A stretch of DNA of 55,448 bases from Paenibacillus sp. (GTDB taxonomy: Bacteria > Bacillota > Bacilli > Paenibacillales > YIM-B00363), in NCBI RefSeq assembly GCF_031177825.1, contig NZ_JAPSKE010000036.1, forward strand, positions 1 through 55,448, given 5' to 3'. The translations under genes were made by a program, and so were the position numbers. Below, piece after piece: positions 41,344 through 49,256 of this stretch. How positions within the stretch are numbered: position 1 is the stretch's first letter; each line of letters starts with the position of its first letter. A model generated the notes under the pieces. It did no database searches. It was not told the DNA's origin and worked only from the letters and a program-made list of their open reading frames with translations.

Positions 41344-43638
41344 ATGACGCAGAAAGAGGTCCGCATCCGCGGCAAGCATCGTTATAAAATCGGAGGTTGG
41401 CGATACAGCATGGGTGTAAGGGCGGCATTATTGCTGTCGTTCGCCCTTCTTTTTTATTTTTCCCTAGCGGAAAACGTGATCCCGCCCACCTACGACGTAC
41501 AACCGAATACGGTGAGCAAGGAGACGATTTACGCGAACGCCCGCATCGAAGACGAGCTGGCGACGGAAGCCGCGCGGGCCGATGCGGTCCGCCGCGTCCA
41601 GCCGGTGTCGACGATCGTGCCGATGCGCAATACCGACCTGGTGGAGCGGCTGTTCGACGAGATCGCCCGCATCAACGCCGACGAAGGCCTGACGACGGAC
41701 GAGAAGGTGAGCGTGTATCGCAACAAGCTGCCGGATCTATTCCGCCAAACGTACGAAACGACGTTAACGAAGTGGTTGAACGCGGATACGTACAGCGCGA
41801 CGTTGATCGACGAAATTCGGCTTCGGCTGAACGAACAGCAGTATCGTCTCCAAGAGGAGGACTTGTTCAAGCTTCCGAAGTTGACGCAAGAACAGCTTCT
41901 CGAGATGGAGCCCGTCGTCATCGATATCGTGAACCGGTTAATGAGCGATCCGACGGGCGACGCGGAGAGCGTTCGGATGCAGGTGCCGGAGTGGGTCAAC
42001 GCGTCGACGTTAACGAGCAACGTGACGCGGGGACTGGCGCAAGAAATCATCCGCTTCGCGCTGACGCCGAACCGGTTTTACGACGAGGACGCGACCGTTC
42101 GCGCGCGGGAGGCGGCGGAGCGGGATACCGAGACGATCTATATCGAGAAAGGCGACGCCATCGTCCGCGCCGGCCAGACGATTACGGAGGAGCTCTATCA
42201 GAAGCTCGAACAGATGAACCTGATCCAAAACGGCAACAATAACGTGCTGCCGCGGCTCGGCTTGGCGGCGCTCTGCTTCTTGTTCTTAGGCGCGCTCCAC
42301 GCGTTCGTCCGCCACTCGCGTCTTGCGATCCGGAACGATAACCGTCTGCTCCTGATGCTCTTTATCATCTATGTCATTAATCTGGCGACGATGAAGATCG
42401 TCTCCATCGCGCAAGGACTCGATACATCGCTTGCCTATCTGGCTCCGGTCGCGCTCGGAACGATGCTGATCGCGGTGCTGCTCGACGATCAGCTCGCCAC
42501 GATCTCCACGGTGCTGTTCAGCATCGTCGCCAGCATCGTATTCCATGCTGAGCAGGACGCTTTATTCGACTTCCGCTACGGCTTCGTGGCGCTCGTCGTC
42601 GGCTACGTCGCCATCTTCGCGATTCGGCGCGTCAGCCAGCGGGCCTCGATTTTGCGAGCGGGCATCGCGGTATCCGTCTTTTCGGCGCTGTCGGTCGCGC
42701 TGCTCGCCGTCATCGAGAATCCCGAGATGGCCAACTACCAGGACGTGCTGCTTGCGGTAGCCTACGCGTTCACGGGCGGCGTCGTGACGGCGGTGTTCGT
42801 GCTCGGCTTGATGCCGTTCTTCGAAGCGACGTTCGGCATCTTGTCGCCGCTGAAGCTCGTCGAGCTGTCGAACCCGAACCATCCGCTGCTTCGCAAGCTG
42901 CTTACCGAAGCGCCGGGAACGTACCACCACAGCGTCATGGTGGGCAATCTTTCCGAGGCGGCCGCCGAGGCGATCGGCGCGAACGGCTTGCTGTGTCGGG
43001 TAGGCTCGTTCTACCACGACATCGGAAAGACCCGACGTCCGTCGTATTTCATCGAAAATCAAATGAACCGCGACAACCCGCACGACACGCTCGAGCCGAG
43101 CGTTAGCAAGGCGATCATCGTGGCGCATGCGAAGGACGGCGTCGATATGCTGAACGAAGCGAAAATTCCGAAGCCGATTCGGGATATCGCCGAACAGCAT
43201 CACGGAACGACGTTATTGAAATACTTCTATTATAAGGCCGTGAAGCAGCGGGAGGAGTACGCCGCGCGCATCGCGGAGAGCGCCGGCGACGCGGAAGCGG
43301 CCGCCGCGGTCGAGCCGATACCGGAGTCGGATTACCGGTATCCGGGACCGAAAGCGCAGACGAAGGAAGCGGCCATCGTCGGCATCGCGGATTGCGTCGA
43401 GGCGGCGGTGCGCAGCCTCCGCAACCCGACGGTCGAGCATGTCGATTCCATGGTGCGCAAGATCATTAAGGATCGTCTGGACGACCAACAGTTCCACGAA
43501 TGCGATATGACGCTCAAGGAACTGGACATCGTCGCGAAGAGCATGAAGGAGACGCTGCTGGGCGTATTCCACTCTCGCATCGAATATCCGGGAGACGCGC
43601 CGCAGAACGGCGCGGCTAAGACGAAAGGGGGGGCGTAG
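41344..43638 (+). CDS. 7TM-HD phosphohydrolase (PgpH/YqfF family)
   Basis: Membrane protein of 764 residues expected to hydrolyse cyclic di-AMP, as shown for PgpH relatives. An N-terminal helix (about 20-42) precedes a large extracytoplasmic domain; seven closely spaced helices lie at about 305-500; the cytoplasmic HD domain shows GTYHHSVMVGNLSE, the metal motif SFYHDIGKTRRP near residue 556 and EQHHGTTLLKYFYYKA. An Ala/Glu-rich insert follows that block. Lies 24 bases after phoH and 5 bases before ybeY. Confidence 0.93.
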   Translation: MTQKEVRIRGKHRYKIGGWRYSMGVRAALLLSFALLFYFSLAENVIPPTYDVQPNTVSKETIYANARIEDELATEAARADAVRRVQPVSTIVPMRNTDLVERLFDEIARINADEGLTTDEKVSVYRNKLPDLFRQTYETTLTKWLNADTYSATLIDEIRLRLNEQQYRLQEEDLFKLPKLTQEQLLEMEPVVIDIVNRLMSDPTGDAESVRMQVPEWVNASTLTSNVTRGLAQEIIRFALTPNRFYDEDATVRAREAAERDTETIYIEKGDAIVRAGQTITEELYQKLEQMNLIQNGNNNVLPRLGLAALCFLFLGALHAFVRHSRLAIRNDNRLLLMLFIIYVINLATMKIVSIAQGLDTSLAYLAPVALGTMLIAVLLDDQLATISTVLFSIVASIVFHAEQDALFDFRYGFVALVVGYVAIFAIRRVSQRASILRAGIAVSVFSALSVALLAVIENPEMANYQDVLLAVAYAFTGGVVTAVFVLGLMPFFEATFGILSPLKLVELSNPNHPLLRKLLTEAPGTYHHSVMVGNLSEAAAEAIGANGLLCRVGSFYHDIGKTRRPSYFIENQMNRDNPHDTLEPSVSKAIIVAHAKDGVDMLNEAKIPKPIRDIAEQHHGTTLLKYFYYKAVKQREEYAARIAESAGDAEAAAAVEPIPESDYRYPGPKAQTKEAAIVGIADCVEAAVRSLRNPTVEHVDSMVRKIIKDRLDDQQFHECDMTLKELDIVAKSMKETLLGVFHSRIEYPGDAPQNGAAKTKGGA

Positions 43639-43643
43639 GCCCG

Positions 43644-44162
43644 ATGACGCTGCGTTTGGATTTCGCCAACGAACAAGAAGAAGTGACGCTGCCGGAAGGA
43701 CTGGAGCGACGGCTCGAGGAGCTCCTCGCGCTCGCGGGCGAGATGGAGTCGATCGAGACGGGCGACGTCTCGGTGACGATCGTCGACGACGAGGCTATCC
43801 GGGAGTTGAATTTGCAATATCGGAAGCTGGATAAGCCTACCGACGTGCTGTCGTTCTCGATGTGGGAATCCGCCGGCGAAGAGACGCCGATCGTCTACGG
43901 CGACGAGTCGGAAGACGACGACGCGGAAGACGGCGAGACGGTCGAACTGCCGGACGAGCCGATCGGCGACATCGTCATCTCGGCGGCGACGGCGAAACGG
44001 CAGAGCGAAGAGTACGGACATTCGCTGGAGCGGGAATTGGGCTTCTTGTTCGTGCACGGCTTCCTGCACCTGATCGGCTATGACCATGAAGACGAGGCGG
44101 CCGAGCGCGTCATGACCGAGAAGCAGGAGCAGGTGTTGCAGCGCGCCGGATTGTCCCGGTGA
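43644..44162 (+). CDS. ybeY: Endoribonuclease YbeY with an acidic insert
   Basis: Zinc metalloprotein for 16S rRNA 3'-end maturation and ribosome quality control. The zinc motif HGFLHLIGYDHEDE is intact, and NLQYRKLDKPTDVLSF gives the conserved substrate region. The 172 residues exceed the usual 155 or so because of an insert rich in Asp and Glu at about 75-110, between the strands DVLSFS and GDIVIS. Its stop overlaps the dgkA start (GTGA). Confidence 0.93.
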   Translation: MTLRLDFANEQEEVTLPEGLERRLEELLALAGEMESIETGDVSVTIVDDEAIRELNLQYRKLDKPTDVLSFSMWESAGEETPIVYGDESEDDDAEDGETVELPDEPIGDIVISAATAKRQSEEYGHSLERELGFLFVHGFLHLIGYDHEDEAAERVMTEKQEQVLQRAGLSR

Positions 44163-44527
44163 AAAAGAAGAAGGGGATCGGTCTTCGCTACGCCGCTTGG
44201 GGATGGTGGCATGCGCTCCGTCACGAACGCAATATGCGGATCCACGCCGTCGCCGCTGCGGCCGCCGTCGCGGTCGGCGCGTACGCGCGGCTCGATCGCG
44301 ACGATTGGCTGTGGGTGGCGCTGTCTATCGCGCTCGTGTGGAGCGCCGAGTGCGTCAACACGGCGATGGAGCGGGTCGTCGATCTCGTCGTCGGCACCGA
44401 ACGCGAGCCCCTCGCTAAAGCGGCTAAGGATACGGCGGCGGCCGCCGTGCTCGTCTTAACGGCGTTCTCGCTCGTCGTCGCCGGTACGGTGCTCGTCCCC
44501 GCCGCGCTCGCGCGGCTCGTCGAGTGA
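44159..44527 (+). CDS. dgkA: Diacylglycerol/undecaprenol kinase
   Basis: Small membrane kinase of 122 residues; Gram-positive members phosphorylate undecaprenol. Three transmembrane helices, the cytoplasmic motif RHERNMRIHAVAA and the catalytic helix SAECVNTAMERVVDLV. The start is GTG and overlaps the ybeY stop. Substrate preference is taken from the Gram-positive family. Confidence 0.93.
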   Translation: MKKKKGIGLRYAAWGWWHALRHERNMRIHAVAAAAAVAVGAYARLDRDDWLWVALSIALVWSAECVNTAMERVVDLVVGTEREPLAKAAKDTAAAAVLVLTAFSLVVAGTVLVPAALARLVE

Positions 44528-44570
44528 CGCGGTTTTCCTATTTTCGGAACCAACGAGAAGGAGTACGACG

Positions 44571-44984
44571 ATGAATCTAACGAACGAACAATTATTGGAG
44601 CATGCGACGGAAGCTCGGAAGCGGGCGTACGTACCCTATTCGAAATTCGCCGTCGGCAGCGCGCTGCTGGATACGAACGGCCATATTCATTACGGCTGCA
44701 ACGTGGAGAACGGGGCGTACAGCCCGACGAACTGCGCCGAGCGGACGTCGCTGCACCGCGCGATCGCGGACGGCGTCAAGCGAGGCGACTTCGCCGCGAT
44801 CGCGGTCGTCGCCGACACGAACGGGCCGTGCACGCCTTGCGGCGTCTGCCGCCAGGTGCTTTCGGAATTGTGCCCGCCGGACATGCCGGTCATTATGAGC
44901 AACCTGCGAGGCGAGACGAAGGTGATGACGGTGGCGGAGCTGCTGCCGGGCGCGTTCGTACTGGAGGAGCATAAAAACATATGA
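44571..44984 (+). CDS. cdd: Cytidine deaminase
   Basis: Zinc enzyme that deaminates cytidine and deoxycytidine to the uracil forms. The 137 residues carry the active site NCAERTSLHRA (Cys and Glu) and PCGVCRQVLSE (two more zinc cysteines), with YVPYSKFAVGSALL at the N terminus. AAGGAG lies 9 bases before the ATG. Its stop overlaps the era start. Confidence 0.96.
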   Translation: MNLTNEQLLEHATEARKRAYVPYSKFAVGSALLDTNGHIHYGCNVENGAYSPTNCAERTSLHRAIADGVKRGDFAAIAVVADTNGPCTPCGVCRQVLSELCPPDMPVIMSNLRGETKVMTVAELLPGAFVLEEHKNI

Positions 44985-45898
44985 CGGACATCAAAACCCA
45001 CCCGCAAGCGAAGTACCGCTCGGGCTTCGTGACGATCGTCGGACGGCCGAACGTCGGCAAGTCTACGCTCATGAACCAAGTGATCGGCCAGAAGATCGCT
45101 ATCATGTCGGACAAACCCCAGACGACCCGGAACAAAATTCAAGGCGTATACACGCAAGGCAGCGTACAAATGGTGTTCCTCGACACGCCGGGCATCCATA
45201 AGCCGGATTCGAAGCTCGGCAATTACATGGTCAAGGTGGCCACGGATACGCTGAAGGAAGTCGACGTCGTTCTGTTCCTGATCGACGTGTCGGCCGGACT
45301 CGGCGGGGGCGACCGGTTCATCATCGAGCAATTAAAGAACGTGCGCACGCCCGTCGTATTGGGGCTCAACAAGATCGACCTCGTTCATCCGGAAGCGCTG
45401 CTCCCGATCATCGCGCAATATAAGGATTTATATCCGTTCGCGGAGATCGTGCCGGTGTCGGCGCTGAAAGGCAACAACGTAAGCACGCTGCTGGAGCAGC
45501 TAGGCAAGTACATGCCGGAGGGCCCGCAATATTATCCGGCCGACCAGGTGACGGATCACCCCGAGCAATTCGTATGCGCGGAGCTGGTGCGGGAGAAGAT
45601 TCTTCATTTGACCCGGGAAGAAATTCCCCATTCGGTCGCGGTGCAGATCGAAGCGATGAGCGTTCGGGACAACGGCGTCGTCGACGTCTCCGCCGTCATC
45701 TACGTCGAACGCGATTCGCAGAAGGCGATCGTGATCGGGAAGAAAGGCGCGCTCCTGAAGCAAATCGGAGAAGCCGCCCGCAAGGATATGGAGACGCTGC
45801 TCGGCTCCCGCATTTTCCTGGAGCTGTGGGTGAAAGTGAAGAAGGACTGGCGAAACACGGAGCACGTCTTGAAGGATCTCGGGTTTCGACACGACTGA
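44981..45898 (+). CDS. era: GTPase Era
   Basis: Ribosome-assembly GTPase that binds the 3' end of 16S rRNA. G1 GRPNVGKST (residues 21-29), G3 DTPGIHKP, G4 NKIDLV, and a C-terminal KH domain with KAIVIGKKGALLKQIGEAAR. The 305-residue length is normal. The dgkA-cdd-era order is as in B. subtilis. The 99 bases after the stop contain the palindrome CAAACGTTTG (45901-45910) and no evident gene. Confidence 0.96.
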   Translation: MTDIKTHPQAKYRSGFVTIVGRPNVGKSTLMNQVIGQKIAIMSDKPQTTRNKIQGVYTQGSVQMVFLDTPGIHKPDSKLGNYMVKVATDTLKEVDVVLFLIDVSAGLGGGDRFIIEQLKNVRTPVVLGLNKIDLVHPEALLPIIAQYKDLYPFAEIVPVSALKGNNVSTLLEQLGKYMPEGPQYYPADQVTDHPEQFVCAELVREKILHLTREEIPHSVAVQIEAMSVRDNGVVDVSAVIYVERDSQKAIVIGKKGALLKQIGEAARKDMETLLGSRIFLELWVKVKKDWRNTEHVLKDLGFRHD

Positions 45899-45997
45899 GA
45901 CAAACGTTTGCCATGAAATGTATCGCATAGGAAACTCGCGTCCGTACATCCTAAGACTATAGCGTCAAAGTCGCCACAGCGGAAAGGATGAATTCGG

Positions 45998-46150
45998 ATG
46001 CGAGATTTTTCGTGGACGTATTTTACTTTGACTGGGGATGTAGATGCTTATATGCTTTACCGCGAATGGGACCAGATGAAAGACGTGTCCGGCATCGACG
46101 TCGACGTCATCCCGGGAGATGAAGAAGCCGAGGGATGTTACATCGAGTAG
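45998..46150 (+). CDS. yqzL: YqzL-family small protein
   Basis: A 50-codon gene starting MRDFSWTYFTLTGDVDAYML and ending EGCYIE. It matches the small YqzL protein found between era and recO in Bacillales. GGAAAGGA lies about 8 bases before the ATG. The last 16 bases overlap the recO start in another frame, which suggests translational coupling. Function unknown. Confidence 0.88.
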   Translation: MRDFSWTYFTLTGDVDAYMLYREWDQMKDVSGIDVDVIPGDEEAEGCYIE

Positions 46151-46947
46151 AGGGAATCGTCATTCGGTCCGTCGAATACGGAGAGGGTAACTTGATCGTT
46201 ACCCTAATGACCGGCGAGCTCGGTAAAGTCGGGGTGATGGTCCGCGGGGCGAAGAAGACGCGAAGTCGCCACGCCGCCGTCACCCAATTGTATACATATG
46301 GCGAGTATGTGTACTACAAATCGAATACAGGTACGCTCGGTACGCTGAATCACGCAGAGCTGCTGGACGCCTTCCCGGGCATCCGCGGCGACCTGCGTCG
46401 TTCGGCGTATGCGGCGTATTTCGCCGAGTTGACCGATCGGCTCGTCCCCGACGGCGAAGCGAGCGCCTTCTTGTACGAACAGCTGAAGGCCGCATACGAA
46501 GCGATGTCGGGGGGCAAGGATCCGGCCGTCGTCGGCGCGATGCTCGAGCTGAAGCTGTTCGCGTTCTCGGGCGTGTCGCCGATCACGCAGGAGTGCGCCG
46601 AATGCGGGCGCGTCCCGGAGTCGCAAGAGGCCGCGTTTTGGAGCCCGGCCGCCGGGGGACTCGTTTGCGTCCGCTGCGCGGGCGCGTTCGCCGACCGTAC
46701 GCCGCTCGCCCCGGGCGTACGGAAGCTGCTCCCGGTGCTGCAGCGCGCCGACCTGCGGCGGCTCGGCGACGTCAACGTGAAGCCGCGCACGAGAGCGGAC
46801 CTCAAGCAGACGATGCGGCGTTGGTTCGAGACGCATGCCGACGTTCGTCTCCGGACGCGCGCCGTCCTGGATCAGATCGAAGCGGTGTATGCGGATGACG
46901 ACGCGGAAGACGATTCGACGAAGCTCCCGGACGGAAATGGCTCTTGA
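46135..46947 (+). CDS. recO: DNA repair protein RecO
   Basis: Recombination mediator that helps RecA load on SSB-coated single-strand DNA in the RecFOR pathway. The 270 residues have an N-terminal OB fold (VEGIVIRSVEYGEGNLIVTL), helical middle and a four-cysteine zinc finger (CAECGRV ... CVRCAG, about residues 153-182). The start ATG lies inside yqzL, and its stop codon overlaps the -35 box of the downstream T-box promoter. Confidence 0.95.
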   Translation: MLHRVEGIVIRSVEYGEGNLIVTLMTGELGKVGVMVRGAKKTRSRHAAVTQLYTYGEYVYYKSNTGTLGTLNHAELLDAFPGIRGDLRRSAYAAYFAELTDRLVPDGEASAFLYEQLKAAYEAMSGGKDPAVVGAMLELKLFAFSGVSPITQECAECGRVPESQEAAFWSPAAGGLVCVRCAGAFADRTPLAPGVRKLLPVLQRADLRRLGDVNVKPRTRADLKQTMRRWFETHADVRLRTRAVLDQIEAVYADDDAEDDSTKLPDGNGS

Positions 46948-46972
46948 CATCATTAAGGAACGTTGTTATAAT
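46944..46972 (+). promoter_or_regulatory. Consensus promoter of the glyS T-box leader
   Basis: TTGACA, 17 bases, TATAAT: a perfect sigma-A consensus. The -35 box contains the recO stop codon. Confidence 0.92.
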
Positions 46973-46979
46973 TCACCAC

Positions 46980-47215
46980 AATATGTGTATTGGACGAATG
47001 TCCGGAAGCGTCGGATGGGAAAACAAGTAACTGATGTGCGGCGGATCGCAGCGACCGGGGACGGTGAGAGCCCGGATCCGAGACATGAGCGAAGGCGTTC
47101 CCGTAGCGGAAGGCAATTCGGTAAAAGAGGGCGTCTTCGGCGCCAAGTAGGGTGGAACCGCGGGAGAACAACCCGTCCCTACGTCCTAACAGGGCGTAGA
47201 GACGGGATTTTTTGC
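46980..47215 (+). ncRNA. T-box riboswitch (glycine) with terminator
   Basis: The canonical T-box sequence AGGGTGGAACCGCGGG lies at 47149-47164, preceded by the GGGGACGGTGAGAGCCC stem typical of T-box leaders. A terminator follows at 47172-47215 (CCCGTCCCTACG arm, GCGTAGAGACGGG arm, then TTTTTT). Uncharged tRNA-Gly should stabilise the antiterminator and allow glyS transcription. I could not place the specifier codon with certainty; GGC triplets at 47094 and 47112 are candidates. Confidence 0.93.
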
Positions 47216-47237
47216 ATATAAGGAGAGGTTATCGAAC

Positions 47238-48623
47238 ATGTCAGCGAAGTCGATGGACGCGATTACGGCGTTAGCGAAGCACAGGGGGTTCATTTTCCCG
47301 GGGTCCGAAATTTACGGCGGTCTCGCCAACACATGGGATTACGGGCCGCTCGGCGTCGAGCTCAAGAACAATATCAAACGAGCCTGGTGGAAGAAATTCA
47401 TTCAAGAATCGCCGTATAACGTCGGCTTGGACGCGGCCATTCTGATGAATCCGCAGACGTGGGTCGCATCGGGACACGTGGGCAACTTCAACGACCCGAT
47501 GATCGACTGCAAGCAGTGCAAGTCGCGCCACCGCGCCGACAAGCTGATCGAGAACGCGGTCGCGGAGAAGGGCCAGGAAATCATCGTCGACGGCATGTCG
47601 TTCGATCAGATGATGGAACTCATCAAGGAACACCATATCGTCTGCCCGGATTGCGGGGCCTTCGATTATACGGACATTCGCCAGTTCAACCTGATGTTCA
47701 AGACGCACCAAGGCGTTACGGCTTCGAGCGCCAACGAAGTGTATTTGCGTCCGGAGACGGCGCAGGGCATCTTCGTTAACTTCAAGAACGTGCAGCGCAC
47801 GATGCGCAAGAAGCTGCCGTTCGGCATCGGCCAGATCGGCAAGAGCTTCCGGAACGAAATCACGCCCGGCAACTTCACGTTCCGCACGCGGGAATTCGAG
47901 CAGATGGAGCTTGAATTTTTCTGCAAGCCGGGCGAAGATTTGCAATGGTTCGAATACTGGCGCGCCTTCTGCAAGGAGTGGCTGCTGAAGCTGAACATGA
48001 AGGAAGACAGTATCCGCCTTCGCGATCACTCGGATGACGAACTGTCGCATTACAGCAACGCGACCGTCGACATCGAGTTCAAGTTCCCGTTCGGCTGGGG
48101 CGAGCTGTGGGGCATCGCCGATCGGACCGACTACGACCTCAAGCAGCACATGCAGCATTCCGGCGAAGACTTTCACTACCACGACCAAGAAACCGGGGAA
48201 AAGTACGTCGCGTACTGCATCGAGCCGTCGCTCGGCGCGGATCGCGTCACGCTCGCGTTCCTGATCGACGCGTACGAGGAGCAGCAGTTGGAAGGCGACG
48301 ACAGCCGCGTCGTGCTTCGCCTGCATCCGGCGCTTGCGCCGTATAAGGCAGCCGTGTTCCCGCTCTCCAAGAAGCTGAACGACGGCGCTCGCAAGGTGTT
48401 CGAGAAGCTGGCCGCCGATTACATGGTCGACTTCGACGACGCGGGCTCGATCGGGAAGCGGTACCGCCGCCACGACGAGATCGGCACGCCGTTCTGCATT
48501 ACGTACGACTTCGAATCGGAAACGGACGGCCAAGTGACGGTGCGCGACCGCGATACGATGGAGCAGGTGCGCATGCCGATCGACGAGCTGCCGGCTTACA
48601 TCGCAAGCAAGCTCGCGTTCTAA
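47238..48623 (+). CDS. glyS: Glycine--tRNA ligase, single-chain (alpha2) type
   Basis: Class II synthetase that charges tRNA-Gly. At 461 residues it is the eukaryote-like homodimeric form, not the GlyQ/GlyS tetramer of B. subtilis. Visible: GFIFPGSEIYGGLANTWDYG at the N terminus, YLRPETAQGIFVNF, motif 2 SFRNEITPGNFTFRTREFEQ, motif 3 region SLGADRVTLAFL and the anticodon-binding C terminus. AAGGAG lies 12 bases before the ATG. It is the only gene between the T-box and a hairpin at 48644. Confidence 0.96.
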   Translation: MSAKSMDAITALAKHRGFIFPGSEIYGGLANTWDYGPLGVELKNNIKRAWWKKFIQESPYNVGLDAAILMNPQTWVASGHVGNFNDPMIDCKQCKSRHRADKLIENAVAEKGQEIIVDGMSFDQMMELIKEHHIVCPDCGAFDYTDIRQFNLMFKTHQGVTASSANEVYLRPETAQGIFVNFKNVQRTMRKKLPFGIGQIGKSFRNEITPGNFTFRTREFEQMELEFFCKPGEDLQWFEYWRAFCKEWLLKLNMKEDSIRLRDHSDDELSHYSNATVDIEFKFPFGWGELWGIADRTDYDLKQHMQHSGEDFHYHDQETGEKYVAYCIEPSLGADRVTLAFLIDAYEEQQLEGDDSRVVLRLHPALAPYKAAVFPLSKKLNDGARKVFEKLAADYMVDFDDAGSIGKRYRRHDEIGTPFCITYDFESETDGQVTVRDRDTMEQVRMPIDELPAYIASKLAF

Positions 48624-48643
48624 TTTCCAAGGGGAAAATTTGC

Positions 48644-48680
48644 GAGGGCGCCGGAAGCAGGAGTTTTCCGCGGCGCCCTC
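48644..48680 (+). terminator. Hairpin after glyS, possible terminator
   Basis: GAGGGCGCCG pairs perfectly with CGGCGCCCTC across a 17-base loop. The tail is GTATATATTAG rather than a T run, so it may be a weak terminator or a 3'-end stabiliser. Confidence 0.45.
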
Positions 48681-48744
48681 GTATATATTAGTAAGGACTT
48701 TTATTTTCGTAAACTTTATCGATACGAAGAACGGCGGTGAACGC

Positions 48745-49215
48745 ATGAACGCCGCACAACCGAAGATCGTCGTCGACGCGGACGCATGCCCGGTGAAGGA
48801 GCAAGTGTCGATCGCCGCCGTTCGACACGGGGTTCCGGCTTGGATGGTGTCGTCTTATAATCATGTGTTGCCGGAGCTTCCCGGCGTTACGAACTTCCAA
48901 GTCGACGCGTCGGACCAGTCCGCGGATTTATTCATCGCGAACCGACTCGCGCCGGGCGACGTGCTCGTCACGCAGGACTATGGACTTGCGACGATTGGGC
49001 TGGCGAAGCGAACGACGGTACTGTCACCGAGAGGGACGATGTTCACGAACGACAACATCGACAGGCTGCTGGAGGAGCGGCATCAGTCCGCCAAGCGCAG
49101 GCGTGCCGGCGGCCGCACGAAGGGACCGAGGCCGTTCACCGGGGAGGATCGGGACAGGTTTCTACATGTTTTGACAAAAGTTTTATCGGGTTTGCAGGAG
49201 AATGGTCCAATATAG
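48745..49215 (+). CDS. UPF0178 protein YaiI/YqxD
   Basis: A 156-residue protein with the PIN-like UPF0178 pattern: KIVVDADACPVKEQ at the N terminus, VTQDYGLATIGLAK, and the TMFTNDNIDRLLEER motif; nuclease activity is suspected for the fold but unproven. ATG at 48745 is preferred to longer in-frame starts because the family begins just before VDADACPVK and GGCGGTGA lies upstream. It occupies the yqxD position ahead of dnaG. Confidence 0.92.
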   Translation: MNAAQPKIVVDADACPVKEQVSIAAVRHGVPAWMVSSYNHVLPELPGVTNFQVDASDQSADLFIANRLAPGDVLVTQDYGLATIGLAKRTTVLSPRGTMFTNDNIDRLLEERHQSAKRRRAGGRTKGPRPFTGEDRDRFLHVLTKVLSGLQENGPI

Positions 49216-49222
49216 CGAATAC
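49194..49222 (+). promoter_or_regulatory. Possible sigma-H promoter upstream of dnaG
   Basis: GCAGGAGAA, 11 bases, AGCGAATAC, against the sigma-H consensus RNAGGAWWW-N11/12-RNNGAATWW: one mismatch in each half. It overlaps the yaiI stop and ends 34 bases before dnaG. Confidence 0.35.
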
Positions 49223-49256
49223 TAATATTTGCAATTTCGGAATGTGGTGATATGGG

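Noticed and set aside
45901..45910. Palindrome CAAACGTTTG after era
   Set aside because: A 10-base palindrome is too short and lacks a T run or flanking conservation; no operator family was recognised.
46835..47221. 128-codon frame across the recO end and glyS leader
   Set aside because: It reads through a consensus promoter and the T-box leader RNA, and its translation has no family features.
47271..48746. 491-codon minus-strand frame opposite glyS
   Set aside because: Shadow frame; glyS motifs and the T-box fix the plus strand as coding.
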